Source: Aeromicrobium sp. | GTDB lineage: Bacteria > Actinomycetota > Actinomycetes > Propionibacteriales > Nocardioidaceae | DNA length: 46,362 bases | Reading direction: 5' to 3' | NCBI RefSeq assembly: GCF_014378035.1 | Contig: NZ_JACMOM010000135.1 | Coordinates: forward strand, 1 to 46,362 | Shown: one piece after another, positions 37,485-46,197 of the stretch | Numbering within the stretch: the stretch's first letter is position 1 | Layout of the letters: each line of letters begins with the position of its first letter | The notes under the pieces: generated by a model | What the model saw: the letters and a program-made list of their open reading frames with translations, nothing else | Told to the model about the DNA's origin: nothing | Databases searched by the model: none | Position numbers and translations under genes: made by a program

Positions 37485-39845
37485 CTAGAGCTTTTCGACC
37501 GGGGCGTAGCGCAGGAGGAGGCGCTTGACGCCTAGCGATCCGAAGTCGACCGAGGCCACCGACTTCTCGGCCTGACCCTCGACCGTGACGACCGTGCCCA
37601 GCCCGAAGCTGTCGTGGCTGACTCTGTCGCCCGGCGCGAGCGACAGCACCTCGACGTGTGCCCGCTTCGACCTCGCGGCGACGTTGGACGATCGGAAGGA
37701 CGACTGCGCCGTGGCTGACGGGGTGGTCGGGGTCCATTGCGTCGGTGGTGTCGCAAGCCGGCGCCAGTCGACCAAGGCCTCGGGCAGCTCGTCGAGGAAA
37801 CGTGAGGCGGGGTTGTAGGTGGGGGCTCCCCATGCCGCTCGGGTGGAGGCCCGCGTGACATAGAGCCGCGTCTGCGCACGGGTGATGCCGACGTAGGCGA
37901 GCCGGCGCTCTTCCTCGAGCTCCTTGGGGTCGCCCATCGACCGCATGTGGGGGAAGACGCCATCCTCGAGCCCCGTGAGGAAGACGACCGGGAACTCGAG
38001 CCCCTTGGCGGTGTGCAACGTCATGAGGGTGACGACCCCGTCGCCCTCGTCGGGGATCTGGTCGGCATCGGCAACCAGGGCAACCTGCTCGAGAAACGCC
38101 GCCAGCGAGCCCACCCCGAGTGACGGCTGGTCGGAGATGGCATCGACTGCCTCGTCGGGCTCCTCCTCGATCGTCTCAGCGTCGACGGGTTCGTCGTCGA
38201 CCGTGCTGGCCCCCACCACGAACTCGCGCGCCACCGCGACGAGCTCGGCCAGGTTCTCGACCCGGGTCTCGTCCTGTGGATCGGTGCTCTGCTCGAGGGT
38301 CAAGAGGTAGCCACTGCGGGTCAGCGCGGCCTCGAGCACGGCATCTGCGGCGGCCCCGGTGTCGGCCATCGTCATGAGCTCGCTCATGACGGCAGTGAAG
38401 CCTTGGATCGCCTTGAGCGACCTCGTGGCGAGGTCGGTGGCCTCGGTCGCACGGGTCAGCGCCTCCCAGAAGCTGATCTCATGGAGGTTGGCGAGCCGCT
38501 GGATGGAGGCCTCGGCCCGGTCGCCGATGCCGCGCTTGGGCTCGTTGAGAATGCGGCGCAGTGAGACGGTGTCGCGGGGATTGACGAGCACCCGGACGTA
38601 GGCAAGGGCGTCCTTGATCTCCTTGCGCTCGTAGAACCGCACGCCCCCGACGACACGGTAGGGAAGACCGACCCGGATGAAGACCTCCTCGAACACCCGG
38701 CTCTGCGCGTTGGTGCGATAGAAGATGGCGACGTCCTTGGCCGCGGAGTCGCCGTCATCGGTGAGCCGGTCGATCTCGTCGGCGATGAACTGTGCCTCGT
38801 CGCGCTCGTCGTCGCCGACATAGCCGACGATCTTCTCGCCATCGCCCTCGGCCGACCAGAGCTGCTTGTCCTTGCGGCCCTCGTTACGGCTGATGACGGC
38901 GTTGGCCGCCGACAGGATGGTCTGGGTGGAGCGGTAGTTCTGCTCGAGCAGGATCGTGGTGGCGTTGGGGAAGTCGTCCTCGAACTCGAGGATGTTACGA
39001 ATGTTGGCGCCGCGGAACGCGTAGATGGACTGGTCGGAGTCGCCCACGACCAGCAGGTCGGAGTCGGCGTCGGTGAGCTCACGGATCAGTGCGTACTGCG
39101 CGTGGTTGGTGTCCTGGTACTCGTCGATCAGGATGTGCCGGAACCGGCGACGATAGGTCTCGCAGACGTCGGGCCACGCCTGGAAGAGGTGGACGGTGTT
39201 CATGATGAGGTCGTCGAAGTCCATCGCGTTGGCCGCCTGCAGCCGCTGCTGATAGGTCTTGTAGGCCTCGGCGTAGATCTCCTCGGTGGGGTTGGTCGCC
39301 TTGCCCGCCGCCGCCTCGTGGTCGACCAGCTCGTTCTTGAGGTTGGAGATCCAGTTGAGCACCGCGCGCGGGTTGACCTTCTTGGGGTCAAGGTCCATGT
39401 CGCGGCAGATGAGGGTCATGAGCCGGCGCTGGTCGGCCGAGTCGTAGATCGTGAACGAAGACGTGAACCCGAACTTGGTGGCCTCACGACGCAGGATGCG
39501 CACGCACGCGGAGTGAAACGTGGACACCCACATCATGCGGGCGCGCGGGCCGACCAGCTCGGCGACTCGTTCGCGCATCTCCGCAGCGGCCTTGTTGGTG
39601 AAGGTGATGGCCAAGATAGACCCCGGGTGCGCGCCCCGCGACGCGATGAGCCACGCGATGCGCCGGGTGAGGACCCTGGTCTTGCCCGACCCTGCGCCGG
39701 CCACCACCAGCAAGGGACCGCCCGGGTGCGAGACGGCTTGGCGTTGCGCGTCGTTGAGACCCTCGAGCAGGGTGTCGGAGCGCGGACGCCTGATCGCGTC
39801 GGACTTCTTCGGGGCACGCTGGGGCACAGGGAACGGCAAAGTCAT
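37485..39845 (-). CDS. pcrA: ATP-dependent DNA helicase, PcrA/UvrD family
   Basis: 786-residue superfamily 1A 3'-5' helicase for repair and replication restart. Q-motif NDAQRQAV (31-38), Walker A AGAGSGKTR (49-57), Walker B/DEXX box LIDEYQDTN, then GDSDQSIYAFRGA, QNYRST, TLHTAKGLEFPVVFL and VGITRAQTRLYVT. The C-terminal 60 residues (GDRVSHDSFGLGTVVTVEG) form the Tudor-like domain that contacts RNA polymerase in PcrA. The ATG at 39845 is 66 bp from the divergent GntR gene; no strong Shine-Dalgarno, so the mRNA may be leaderless. Confidence 0.96.
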   Translation of the reverse strand: MTLPFPVPQRAPKKSDAIRRPRSDTLLEGLNDAQRQAVSHPGGPLLVVAGAGSGKTRVLTRRIAWLIASRGAHPGSILAITFTNKAAAEMRERVAELVGPRARMMWVSTFHSACVRILRREATKFGFTSSFTIYDSADQRRLMTLICRDMDLDPKKVNPRAVLNWISNLKNELVDHEAAAGKATNPTEEIYAEAYKTYQQRLQAANAMDFDDLIMNTVHLFQAWPDVCETYRRRFRHILIDEYQDTNHAQYALIRELTDADSDLLVVGDSDQSIYAFRGANIRNILEFEDDFPNATTILLEQNYRSTQTILSAANAVISRNEGRKDKQLWSAEGDGEKIVGYVGDDERDEAQFIADEIDRLTDDGDSAAKDVAIFYRTNAQSRVFEEVFIRVGLPYRVVGGVRFYERKEIKDALAYVRVLVNPRDTVSLRRILNEPKRGIGDRAEASIQRLANLHEISFWEALTRATEATDLATRSLKAIQGFTAVMSELMTMADTGAAADAVLEAALTRSGYLLTLEQSTDPQDETRVENLAELVAVAREFVVGASTVDDEPVDAETIEEEPDEAVDAISDQPSLGVGSLAAFLEQVALVADADQIPDEGDGVVTLMTLHTAKGLEFPVVFLTGLEDGVFPHMRSMGDPKELEEERRLAYVGITRAQTRLYVTRASTRAAWGAPTYNPASRFLDELPEALVDWRRLATPPTQWTPTTPSATAQSSFRSSNVAARSKRAHVEVLSLAPGDRVSHDSFGLGTVVTVEGQAEKSVASVDFGSLGVKRLLLRYAPVEKL

Positions 39846-39911
39846 CGTGCCCCCAGCCTAGTTGGCAGGAGAGACACATCACGGGCTGGGCCAACAGGCG
39901 ACAATGGCCGC

Positions 39912-40268
39912 ATGACTTCCGTGACAGTGGATGCCGCGAGCGCCGAGCCGCCCTACGAGCAGGTGCGCCGCCAGCTCGCCGACGGGGCCGCGAGCGGCAC
40001 GCTGGCCCCCGGCCACCGGCTCCCCACCGTGAGGCAGCTGGCCACCGACCTCGGCCTCGCCGCCAACACCATCGCGAAGGCCTATCGCGCGCTCGAAGTC
40101 GACGGTGTCGTCCAGACGCTCGGGCGCAAGGGGACGTTCGTGGCCAGCCGCAGGAGCGACGACGCAGAGGCGGGTGCGGGCGCCCAGACGTACGCGCGAA
40201 CAGCCCGCCGGCGGGGTCTCTCGCTCGAGGAGGCGACCCGTCTCGTCGAGGACTGCTGGCACGTCTGA
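39912..40268 (+). CDS. GntR-family regulator, short YtrA-like type
   Basis: 118 residues. A winged helix (PPYEQVRRQLADGAASGTLAPGHRLPTVRQLATDLGLAANTIAKAYRALEVDGVV, about 13-67) is followed by only about 50 residues, too few for the usual effector domain. This is the YtrA subfamily layout, whose members normally control a neighbouring ABC or membrane gene. The only downstream partner is a 57-residue membrane protein. ATG at 39912 with a weak ribosome site. Confidence 0.85.
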   Translation: MTSVTVDAASAEPPYEQVRRQLADGAASGTLAPGHRLPTVRQLATDLGLAANTIAKAYRALEVDGVVQTLGRKGTFVASRRSDDAEAGAGAQTYARTARRRGLSLEEATRLVEDCWHV

Positions 40269-40321
40269 GCACCAGCGCTCCTGAGCACTGACCTGTTGAA
40301 CCGTGGGGATACCGTGGCGAC

Positions 40322-40495
40322 GTGTCGTTCCACATCGTGCTCGGACTCCTGTTCATCGCGGCCCTCGCCCTGCTCGCGCTCGCTCTCAGCGGTTACGGCA
40401 GCACCGACCGGTCGCACGAGGCCCCGCCGCGCCTGCCGGGGCACGACGTCCAGGACGAGCTCAAGCGCCGCGCCGACCCTGACCCCCCTGCCTGA
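40322..40495 (+). CDS. Small membrane protein, 57 residues
   Basis: GTG start at 40322, TGA at 40493-40495. The translation begins MSFHIVLGLLFIAALALLALAL, one hydrophobic helix, followed by a charged cytoplasmic-type tail (RLPGHDVQDELKRRADPDPPA). It lies 53 bp after the GntR gene on the same strand and ends 8 bp before the convergent zwf stop. Codon third positions are strongly G/C, as in real genes here. No family recognised; the ribosome site is weak. Confidence 0.55.
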   Translation: MSFHIVLGLLFIAALALLALALSGYGSTDRSHEAPPRLPGHDVQDELKRRADPDPPA

Positions 40496-40503
40496 GTCGC
40501 GGG

Positions 40504-41940
40504 CTACTCCGCCTGGGTGTTGGGCTTGCGCCAGCTGCGTTCGAAGGGCAGCCGCCACGCCCTCGGGGCGATGAGCTGGTGGATCGCGTTGGGCCCCCAC
40601 GTTCCCTGTTGGTAGGGGCGCACCGGCGGGACGTCGACGAGCAACGGCTCGGACAGCTCCCACAGCCGCTCGATGCCCTCGGCCGTCGTGAACAGCGTCC
40701 GCTCGCCCCGCATCGCATCGTAGATGAGCCGCTCGTACGCCTCCAGCACCTCACCCAGACGGTCGTGCTCCTGCATCGCGAACTGCATGCTGAGCTTGTC
40801 GAGCCGCATGCCCGGTCCGGGTCGTTTGCCGTAGAACGACAGGGACATCCGCGAGGCATCCGCGAGGTCGAACGTCAGGTGGTCGGGGCCGGCCAGCCCG
40901 ACACCCGAGCCCGTCGGGAACATGCTCTTGGGCGGCTCCCGGAACGCGATCGAGATGATCCGCGCACCCTCCGCGAGGCGCTTGCCGGTGCGCAGGTAGA
41001 ACGGCACACCGGCCCAGCGCCAGTTGTCGATCTCAGCCCGGAGCGCCACGAAGGTGTCGGTCTCGGAGTCGGCCGCGATGCCGTCCTCGTCGCGGTAGCC
41101 CTGGTACTGACCGCGCACGACCTGCCTCGGATCGAGCGGGAGCATCGAGCGGAACACCTTGTTCTTCTCCTCACTGATCGAGTCGGAGTCAAGCGAGGTG
41201 GGTGGTTCCATCGCCATGAAGGCAAGCACCTGGAAGAGGTGTGTGACGACCATGTCCTTGAAGGCGCCGGTGCCCTCGTAGAAACCCGACCGTCCCGTGA
41301 GCGACAGGGTCTCGGGGACATCGATCTGCACGTGGTCGATGAAATTGCGGTTCCAGATCGGCTCGAACAGCCCGTTGGCGAAACGGAACGCCAGGATGTT
41401 GAGCGCCGCCTCCTTGCCCAGAAAGTGGTCGATGCGAAATATCTGCTCCTCGGCGAAGACCTCGTGCAGCTCGGCGTTCAGCGCCTTCGCACTCGCGAGA
41501 TCGGTGCCGAACGGCTTCTCCATGATGATGCGGGCGCGCTGCACCAGCTTGGCTGCGTCGAGAGTGTGGACGACGTCGAGCGCCGCTTTCGGCGGGACAC
41601 TCAGGTAGTGCAGGCGTGCCGGGGTGCCCCCGAGCTATGCCTCGAGCACGGCTGCCGCCTGAGCCAGTGCCTCGGGTCCGGCCTTGACGTTGACGTAGCT
41701 CAGCTTGGGCGCGAAATCTGCCCACTTGGCGTCGTCGATCGTGCGGGTGCTGAACTCGCGATAGGCCTTCTCGGCGAACTCGCGGAAGTCGTCGTCGCTG
41801 AAGTCGTCGAGCGAGACGCCGATGATGCGCGAGTCGGAGACGAGGCCCGACTGCAGGAGGTGCATGATGCCGGGCAGCAGCTTGCGGCGGGCCAGGTCTC
41901 CGGTGGCGCCGAACAGCACGATCAGATGGGGCTCGTTCAT
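40504..41940 (-). pseudogene. zwf: Glucose-6-phosphate dehydrogenase gene interrupted by one in-frame amber codon
   Basis: Read straight through, this is a 478-codon glucose-6-phosphate dehydrogenase (first step of the oxidative pentose phosphate pathway, NADP to NADPH). The N-terminus LIVLFGATGDLARRKLLPG binds NADP. RIDHFLGKEAALN carries the catalytic His, and the C-terminal domain is full length (ending SWRKPNTQAE). Codon 102 is TAG (41635-41637). Both sides are in the same frame and the sequence reads LEA-stop-LGGTPARLHYLSVPP, where homologues have EAELGG, so a single GAG to TAG change explains it. No other lesion was seen. It could be a recent null allele, a sequencing error, or a read-through site. 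Downstream in-frame starts would lack the NADP-binding fold. Confidence 0.85.
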
Positions 41941-42029
41941 CACCTCAGGCTAGACCCGCGAGGGTGCCACCGAGCGAACTCCCGAGAGCATGTGTCAGCG
42001 CTCGGCACGGTGGCCGGGCGTGCTGGCGG

Positions 42030-42554
42030 CTAGGACGCCAGACGGACGTCGACGGGAACAGCCGAGCCCAGCGTGTGGCCGACCGGCGACGACGACAGCA
42101 CCTTGGCATGCAGTGCCTCGACAGCCTCGCGCGGCGCCTCCGACAGGAGCGTGACGTCGGCGGTGATCGAGTCGAACCCCGCGTGCCCCTCGGCGACGCC
42201 GAGAAACACCCGGAGATCGATGTCGCCCCTGACATCGATCGTCAGCGCGTCGATCGTGATGCCTGCCACCGAGGCGTTCGCGGCGTAGCCCACCGCGAGG
42301 CAGTTGCCGAGCGCCGAGAGCAGCTGCTCGACGGGGTTGGCGGCCGTGTCTCCCCCGCCCATGGCCGGCGGCTCGTCGGAGGCGGTGGGGGCGAACGTGC
42401 GCACCCGGGCCTCCGAGGCGAACGCGTCCTTCCACGTCACGTGCGCGGCCCAGGTGGTCTGCGCCGACGTGGCGTCGTCGGTGACGGCCCGCACCAGACC
42501 ACCGACAGCCTCGAGGTCTACGCCGTTGCGCCGGGTTCCTGATTCGACAGTCAT
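42030..42554 (-). CDS. OsmC-family protein
   Basis: 174 residues. The OsmC/Ohr core NPVEQLLSALGNCLAVGYAANASVAG keeps the first cysteine. The second cysteine, normally in a CPV motif near the C-terminus, is replaced: the segment reads SSSPVGHTLG. Classical OsmC/Ohr peroxidases need both cysteines to reduce organic hydroperoxides, so this may be a non-peroxidase member. The ATG at 42554 has GGAGGAG five bases upstream. It lies 89 bp beyond the zwf start on the same strand. Confidence 0.85.
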   Translation of the reverse strand: MTVESGTRRNGVDLEAVGGLVRAVTDDATSAQTTWAAHVTWKDAFASEARVRTFAPTASDEPPAMGGGDTAANPVEQLLSALGNCLAVGYAANASVAGITIDALTIDVRGDIDLRVFLGVAEGHAGFDSITADVTLLSEAPREAVEALHAKVLSSSPVGHTLGSAVPVDVRLAS

Positions 42555-42702
42555 GACTGCTCCTCCGATGGGGTCTGGTGGCTCCATCCTCGGGTCTTCG
42601 CCGGCTCGGATGCCGTCCGGTCACGGGGTGAGACGGTCGCCACGCGGGCTCGATCCGTGCATGCAGCCCAGCATGTTCCGCCAGGGGCGCGTTTGCTCGG
42701 TG

Positions 42703-43356
42703 TCAGATCAGTCGGCGGTCATTGGCCCAGCGGGTCAGCTCGTGCCGACTCGAGAGCTGCAGCTTGCGCAGAACGTTGGAGACATGCGTCTCGACGGTCT
42801 TGATCGAGATGAACAGCTCCTTCGCGACCTCCTTGTACGCATAACCGCGGGCGATCAGACGCATGACCTCACGCTCGCGCTCGGTGAGCCGGTCGAGGTC
42901 CTCGTCGATCTGCGCGATCTCGATCGTCCCGGCGAAGGCGTCCAGGACGAATCCGGCGAGCCGCGGCGAGAACACCGCGTCACCCGCAGCCACCCGGTTG
43001 ATGGCGTCGAGAAGCTCGGGACCGGAGATGTTCTTCGTGACATAGCCCCGAGCACCGGCGCGGATGATGCCGATGACGTCCTCTGCGGCATCGCTGACCG
43101 ACAGGGCGAGGTACTTCGTGTCGGGGTGCCGCAGGTGCAGCCGGCGCATGACCTCAAGGCCACCGCCGCCGGGCATGTGCACGTCGAGCAGCACGACGTC
43201 CGGCACCACGTCGGCTATCACCTTGACGGCGCTGTCGACGTCAGCCGCCTCGCCGACGATGTCGACGGGGCCGTCGATCTCGGTGCGGACCCCGGAGCGG
43301 AACATCGCGTGGTCGTCGACGACCACGATGCGCAAGATGGAGGGGGTGACCGTCAT
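42703..43356 (-). CDS. LuxR/NarL-type response regulator (LiaR-like)
   Basis: 217 residues. Receiver domain (1-125) with acidic pair in VVVDDHAMF (about 14-15), phosphoacceptor Asp58 (VVLLDVHMP) and KNIS Lys near 107. C-terminal LuxR helix-turn-helix: LTEREREVMRLIARGYAYKEVAKEL and SIKTVETHVSNVLRKL (about 153-205). The ATG overlaps the kinase stop by 4 bp, a standard kinase-regulator pair. Likely targets are the adjacent divergent PspC/LiaF-like operon and its own operon. Confidence 0.93.
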   Translation of the reverse strand: MTVTPSILRIVVVDDHAMFRSGVRTEIDGPVDIVGEAADVDSAVKVIADVVPDVVLLDVHMPGGGGLEVMRRLHLRHPDTKYLALSVSDAAEDVIGIIRAGARGYVTKNISGPELLDAINRVAAGDAVFSPRLAGFVLDAFAGTIEIAQIDEDLDRLTEREREVMRLIARGYAYKEVAKELFISIKTVETHVSNVLRKLQLSSRHELTRWANDRRLI

Positions 43357-44633
43357 GAGGAGCTCTCTGTTGTCGTGGGGGCGGTTGTCGTGGGGGCGGT
43401 CTGCGGGGTGTCGACAGGCCGCAAGGGGACGCTCAGCGCGACTTCGGTGCCCTCGCCCGGGCCGCTGCGGATCGTGGCGGTGCCACCATGTCGCTCGACG
43501 CGGTCGATGATGGAGCCTCGCACACCCATGCGGTCGTCGGCGATGACGTCGGGCTCGAATCCGACACCGCGGTCGCGGATGAACACCTCGACGGTGCGCC
43601 CATCGGCCTCGGCGTAGACGTCGATGCGGTCGACGCCCGCGTGCTTCGCGGCATTGATCATTGCCTCCCGCGCGGCTTTCGCGATGGCGGCGACGTCCGC
43701 GTCCAGCGCTGCATCACCCACGGCGATGACCTCGACCGACACGTGGTGAACATCCTCGACGTCGGCCGCGGCCGCTCGCAGCGCCGCGACGAGGGAGTCG
43801 CCCGACTGCTCGTCGTTGCCATAGAGCCAGGCACGCAGCTCGCGCTCCTGGCGCCGCGCAAGGGTGGCGACCGCAGCGGAGTCGCCGGCATTCTTCTGCA
43901 GGAGGGCGAGGGTCTGCAGGACGGAGTCGTGCAGGTGCGCTGCGACGTCAGCGCGCTCCTGCGACCGCACCCGCGCGCGCCGCTCGTCGGACAGGTCACC
44001 GAGCAGCGTGATGATCCACGGCCCAAGTACCAGCGCCAGCCCGAGCAGGGCGATCCCCACTGCGGACGCGAGGTCGACGATCGCGCCCCAGCCTCGCTCC
44101 TGGGTCAGGAAGTAGATGCCGGACAGCGCAACGAGCACCACCCCGGCCGCGACGCGGGTGGCGAAGGCGAACCCGCGGGTCTGTCGCATCCATCGGCCCC
44201 ACGCGGCGTCGTCGAACTGGCGCCAGATGACGGCGACGCCGATGACACCGAACAGGAGTGGCCCGAAGAGCCCTTCGGCGATGCCGCGCCCGGTCGACTG
44301 GATCAACAGCAGGACACCGACTCCCACGGCACCGAGTGCGATGGTCTGGGTGATCTCGACAGGACTCGGCCGCGTGCTGGTGCGCAGCCCGCGCCGCGTC
44401 GCCGACTCCAGGCCCGGCGACAGGTCGGGCTCGCGCAGCGGCAGGAACCGCCACAGCAGGAGGTAGATGATGACACCGACGCCGTGGAACCAGGTGGCCA
44501 CGATGAAGACAAGGCGAACGTAGAGAACCGGGACCCCGAAGTGCTCCGCCACGCCGGTGGCGACACCGCCGACGACCCGACGATCGGCCGGGCGGTGGGC
44601 GCGACGGTACGGGCGCACCTCGCGCCTGGTCAC
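43353..44633 (-). CDS. PspC-domain sensor histidine kinase (LiaS-like)
   Basis: 426 residues from GTG 44633 (start uncertain; further in-frame GTG codons lie upstream). An N-terminal PspC domain (about 15-68, RRVVGGVATGVAEHFGVPVLYVRLVF) is followed by more membrane helices (about 95-112, 120-137, 160-177, 186-212). The kinase core has AAHLHDSVLQTLALLQK with phosphoacceptor His235, and an ATPase domain with REAMINAAKHAG and RDRGVGFEPD. The dimerisation motif is that of HisKA_3 kinases paired with NarL/LuxR regulators. It ends in a threonine-rich tail made by two 15-bp repeats (43369-43398). Probably senses membrane stress. Confidence 0.9.
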   Translation of the reverse strand: MTRREVRPYRRAHRPADRRVVGGVATGVAEHFGVPVLYVRLVFIVATWFHGVGVIIYLLLWRFLPLREPDLSPGLESATRRGLRTSTRPSPVEITQTIALGAVGVGVLLLIQSTGRGIAEGLFGPLLFGVIGVAVIWRQFDDAAWGRWMRQTRGFAFATRVAAGVVLVALSGIYFLTQERGWGAIVDLASAVGIALLGLALVLGPWIITLLGDLSDERRARVRSQERADVAAHLHDSVLQTLALLQKNAGDSAAVATLARRQERELRAWLYGNDEQSGDSLVAALRAAAADVEDVHHVSVEVIAVGDAALDADVAAIAKAAREAMINAAKHAGVDRIDVYAEADGRTVEVFIRDRGVGFEPDVIADDRMGVRGSIIDRVERHGGTATIRSGPGEGTEVALSVPLRPVDTPQTAPTTTAPTTTESSS

Positions 44634-44779
44634 ACCGTGGTCGATCACACTCCAGATCGTCACACGTACGCGCGTGCTTGCACCACCCGGAACGACCCCC
44701 GTCGACCCTGACTGTCCCGGAGCGTGGTTCAGGGTCGTACCCGATGGATTCTGCCGTCGACCTGGGTCACGATGGAAAC

Positions 44780-45922
44780 ATGAACGGCACGCAAGAAACA
44801 CCGAGGACCGAGGGCCCTGACGGCTCCTTCGATCCGCAACGACTGCGCACCATCACCGACATGAGACGGTCCAAGGACGACCGGCTCTTGGGCGGCGTCT
44901 GCGCCGGCGCTGCGAGGTACCTCAACATCGACCCCGTCATCGTGCGCGTCGTCATCGCGGCCCTCACGATCATCGGGTTCGCCGGCATCATCATCTATGC
45001 CTCTGCCTGGTTCCTCCTTCCCGCCGAGGGCGACGACAAGAGCACCGCGGCCGACTGGTTCAACCTCGGCAAGAACGAGGAGAAGATCCGGGTGATCGGC
45101 CTCGCGGTCGCCGGGGTGCTCGCAGCGGTCGCGGTCATCGGCAACAACGGGACCCCATGGGGAATCCCATGGTTCCTCGTTCCGCTGGGCGCGCTGTACT
45201 ACCTGTTCGTCGTCCGTCCGCGTCGCCGTCGCGAAGGCAGCGACGCCGTCGACCATCCGTACGACCCAGCCCTGGGCCCCGCCGCCGACACGGCCGTCAT
45301 CACGAAGGTCCCGGCCAGCACCGCTCCTCGACAGCGCGGGTCGTGGGCGCTGACGGTCCTCACGCTCTCGATCGCCGCCATCGCCGTCGCGGCCACCCGC
45401 ATCTATGGCGACCTCCACGGCGACACGTCGTGGACCAATCTCATCGCCGTCATGCTCGGTGTCGTCGCGGTGGGTCTGCTCGTCGGCACCGTCGTCGGTC
45501 ACGGGAGTCCGCTCATCGCCCTTGGCATCGTGCTCGCCCTTGCCCTCGCCGTCAGCTCGCTCCTCCCTGCCGCCTCCCTCGGCACACAGCAGCGCGTTCC
45601 GTCCGATGCCGCCCAGGTCGACCGCACCTACCGACACGGCATCGGCCTCCTCACGATCGACCTGACCGACGTGAGCGACCCCGACCAGCTCCTCGGACGG
45701 ACCGTGCGGCTCAGGTCGGGAATCGGCCAGACCAAGGTCCTCGTGCCTACCGGCCTCGATGTCGAGATCGACTCGCGTCTCGACGCCGGTCAGATCTCGG
45801 TCTTCGGGCGCCAGGTCGACGGCACCGACAACGAGCTGGACGTCAGCGCAGCCACCGGCAGACCCGCTCTCACGGTCGACATACGTCAGCGTGTCGGCAC
45901 CATCGAGGTGGTCCGGCAATGA
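44780..45922 (+). CDS. PspC-domain membrane protein with LiaF-like C-terminus
   Basis: 380 residues. PspC domain at about 28-84 (SKDDRLLGGVCAGAARYLNIDPVIVRVV), several more membrane helices (about 115-150, 200-270), then an exposed C-terminal domain of about 100 residues beginning RTYRHGIGLLTIDLTDV, ending DIRQRVGTIEVVR, with regular beta-strand pattern like the LiaF/toast-rack domain. LiaF proteins restrain LiaS kinases in Firmicutes; the divergent PspC kinase and LuxR regulator make a LiaFSR-like arrangement. ATG at 44780. Its stop overlaps the next start (ATGA). Confidence 0.85.
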   Translation: MNGTQETPRTEGPDGSFDPQRLRTITDMRRSKDDRLLGGVCAGAARYLNIDPVIVRVVIAALTIIGFAGIIIYASAWFLLPAEGDDKSTAADWFNLGKNEEKIRVIGLAVAGVLAAVAVIGNNGTPWGIPWFLVPLGALYYLFVVRPRRRREGSDAVDHPYDPALGPAADTAVITKVPASTAPRQRGSWALTVLTLSIAAIAVAATRIYGDLHGDTSWTNLIAVMLGVVAVGLLVGTVVGHGSPLIALGIVLALALAVSSLLPAASLGTQQRVPSDAAQVDRTYRHGIGLLTIDLTDVSDPDQLLGRTVRLRSGIGQTKVLVPTGLDVEIDSRLDAGQISVFGRQVDGTDNELDVSAATGRPALTVDIRQRVGTIEVVRQ

Positions 45923-46197
45923 GCCGACACCCGATCCGCTGGAACAGCCTCCTCTTCGGACTGCTCTTCCTCGCCGTCCTGGGCAACTGGATGGTGCGCA
46001 CACAGGATCTCCTGACGACGCGGCAGCTCAGCCTCACCGTGTCCGGCGTGCTGATCCTGCTGGGCCTCGCCGGCGTCGCCGCAACCATCCTCAAGGCGCG
46101 GCCGGCACGCCCGCATGCCCCGCCTGAGCGCAAGACCTCGACCTCCACCCCAACCCCGGAAGGACATCATGATGAAGCAGCTGACTCGAAGCCGTGA
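45919..46197 (+). CDS. Small two-helix membrane protein
   Basis: 92 residues, MSRHPIRWNSLLFGLLFLAVLGNW, with membrane helices at about 10-25 and 38-58 and a hydrophilic Pro/Thr/Ser/His-rich tail. The ATG overlaps the stop of the PspC/LiaF-like gene by 4 bp, and the end overlaps the next PspC gene by 26 bp, so it is a middle gene of the stress operon. No family recognised. Confidence 0.75.
   Translation: MSRHPIRWNSLLFGLLFLAVLGNWMVRTQDLLTTRQLSLTVSGVLILLGLAGVAATILKARPARPHAPPERKTSTSTPTPEGHHDEAADSKP

Noticed and set aside
37474-37485. GCCCCTAGGGGC palindrome as a terminator
   Set aside because: It has no loop and touches the pcrA stop codon; the bulged hairpin at 37426-37453 is a better candidate.
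41545-41634. Frameshift as the cause of the split zwf gene
   Set aside because: Both parts are in the same frame and the codons between them translate to the expected RLHYLSVPP segment, so a single stop codon is the only lesion.
42304-43617. 437-codon plus-strand frame over OsmC, response regulator and kinase
   Set aside because: It crosses three real genes in antisense and shows no domain.
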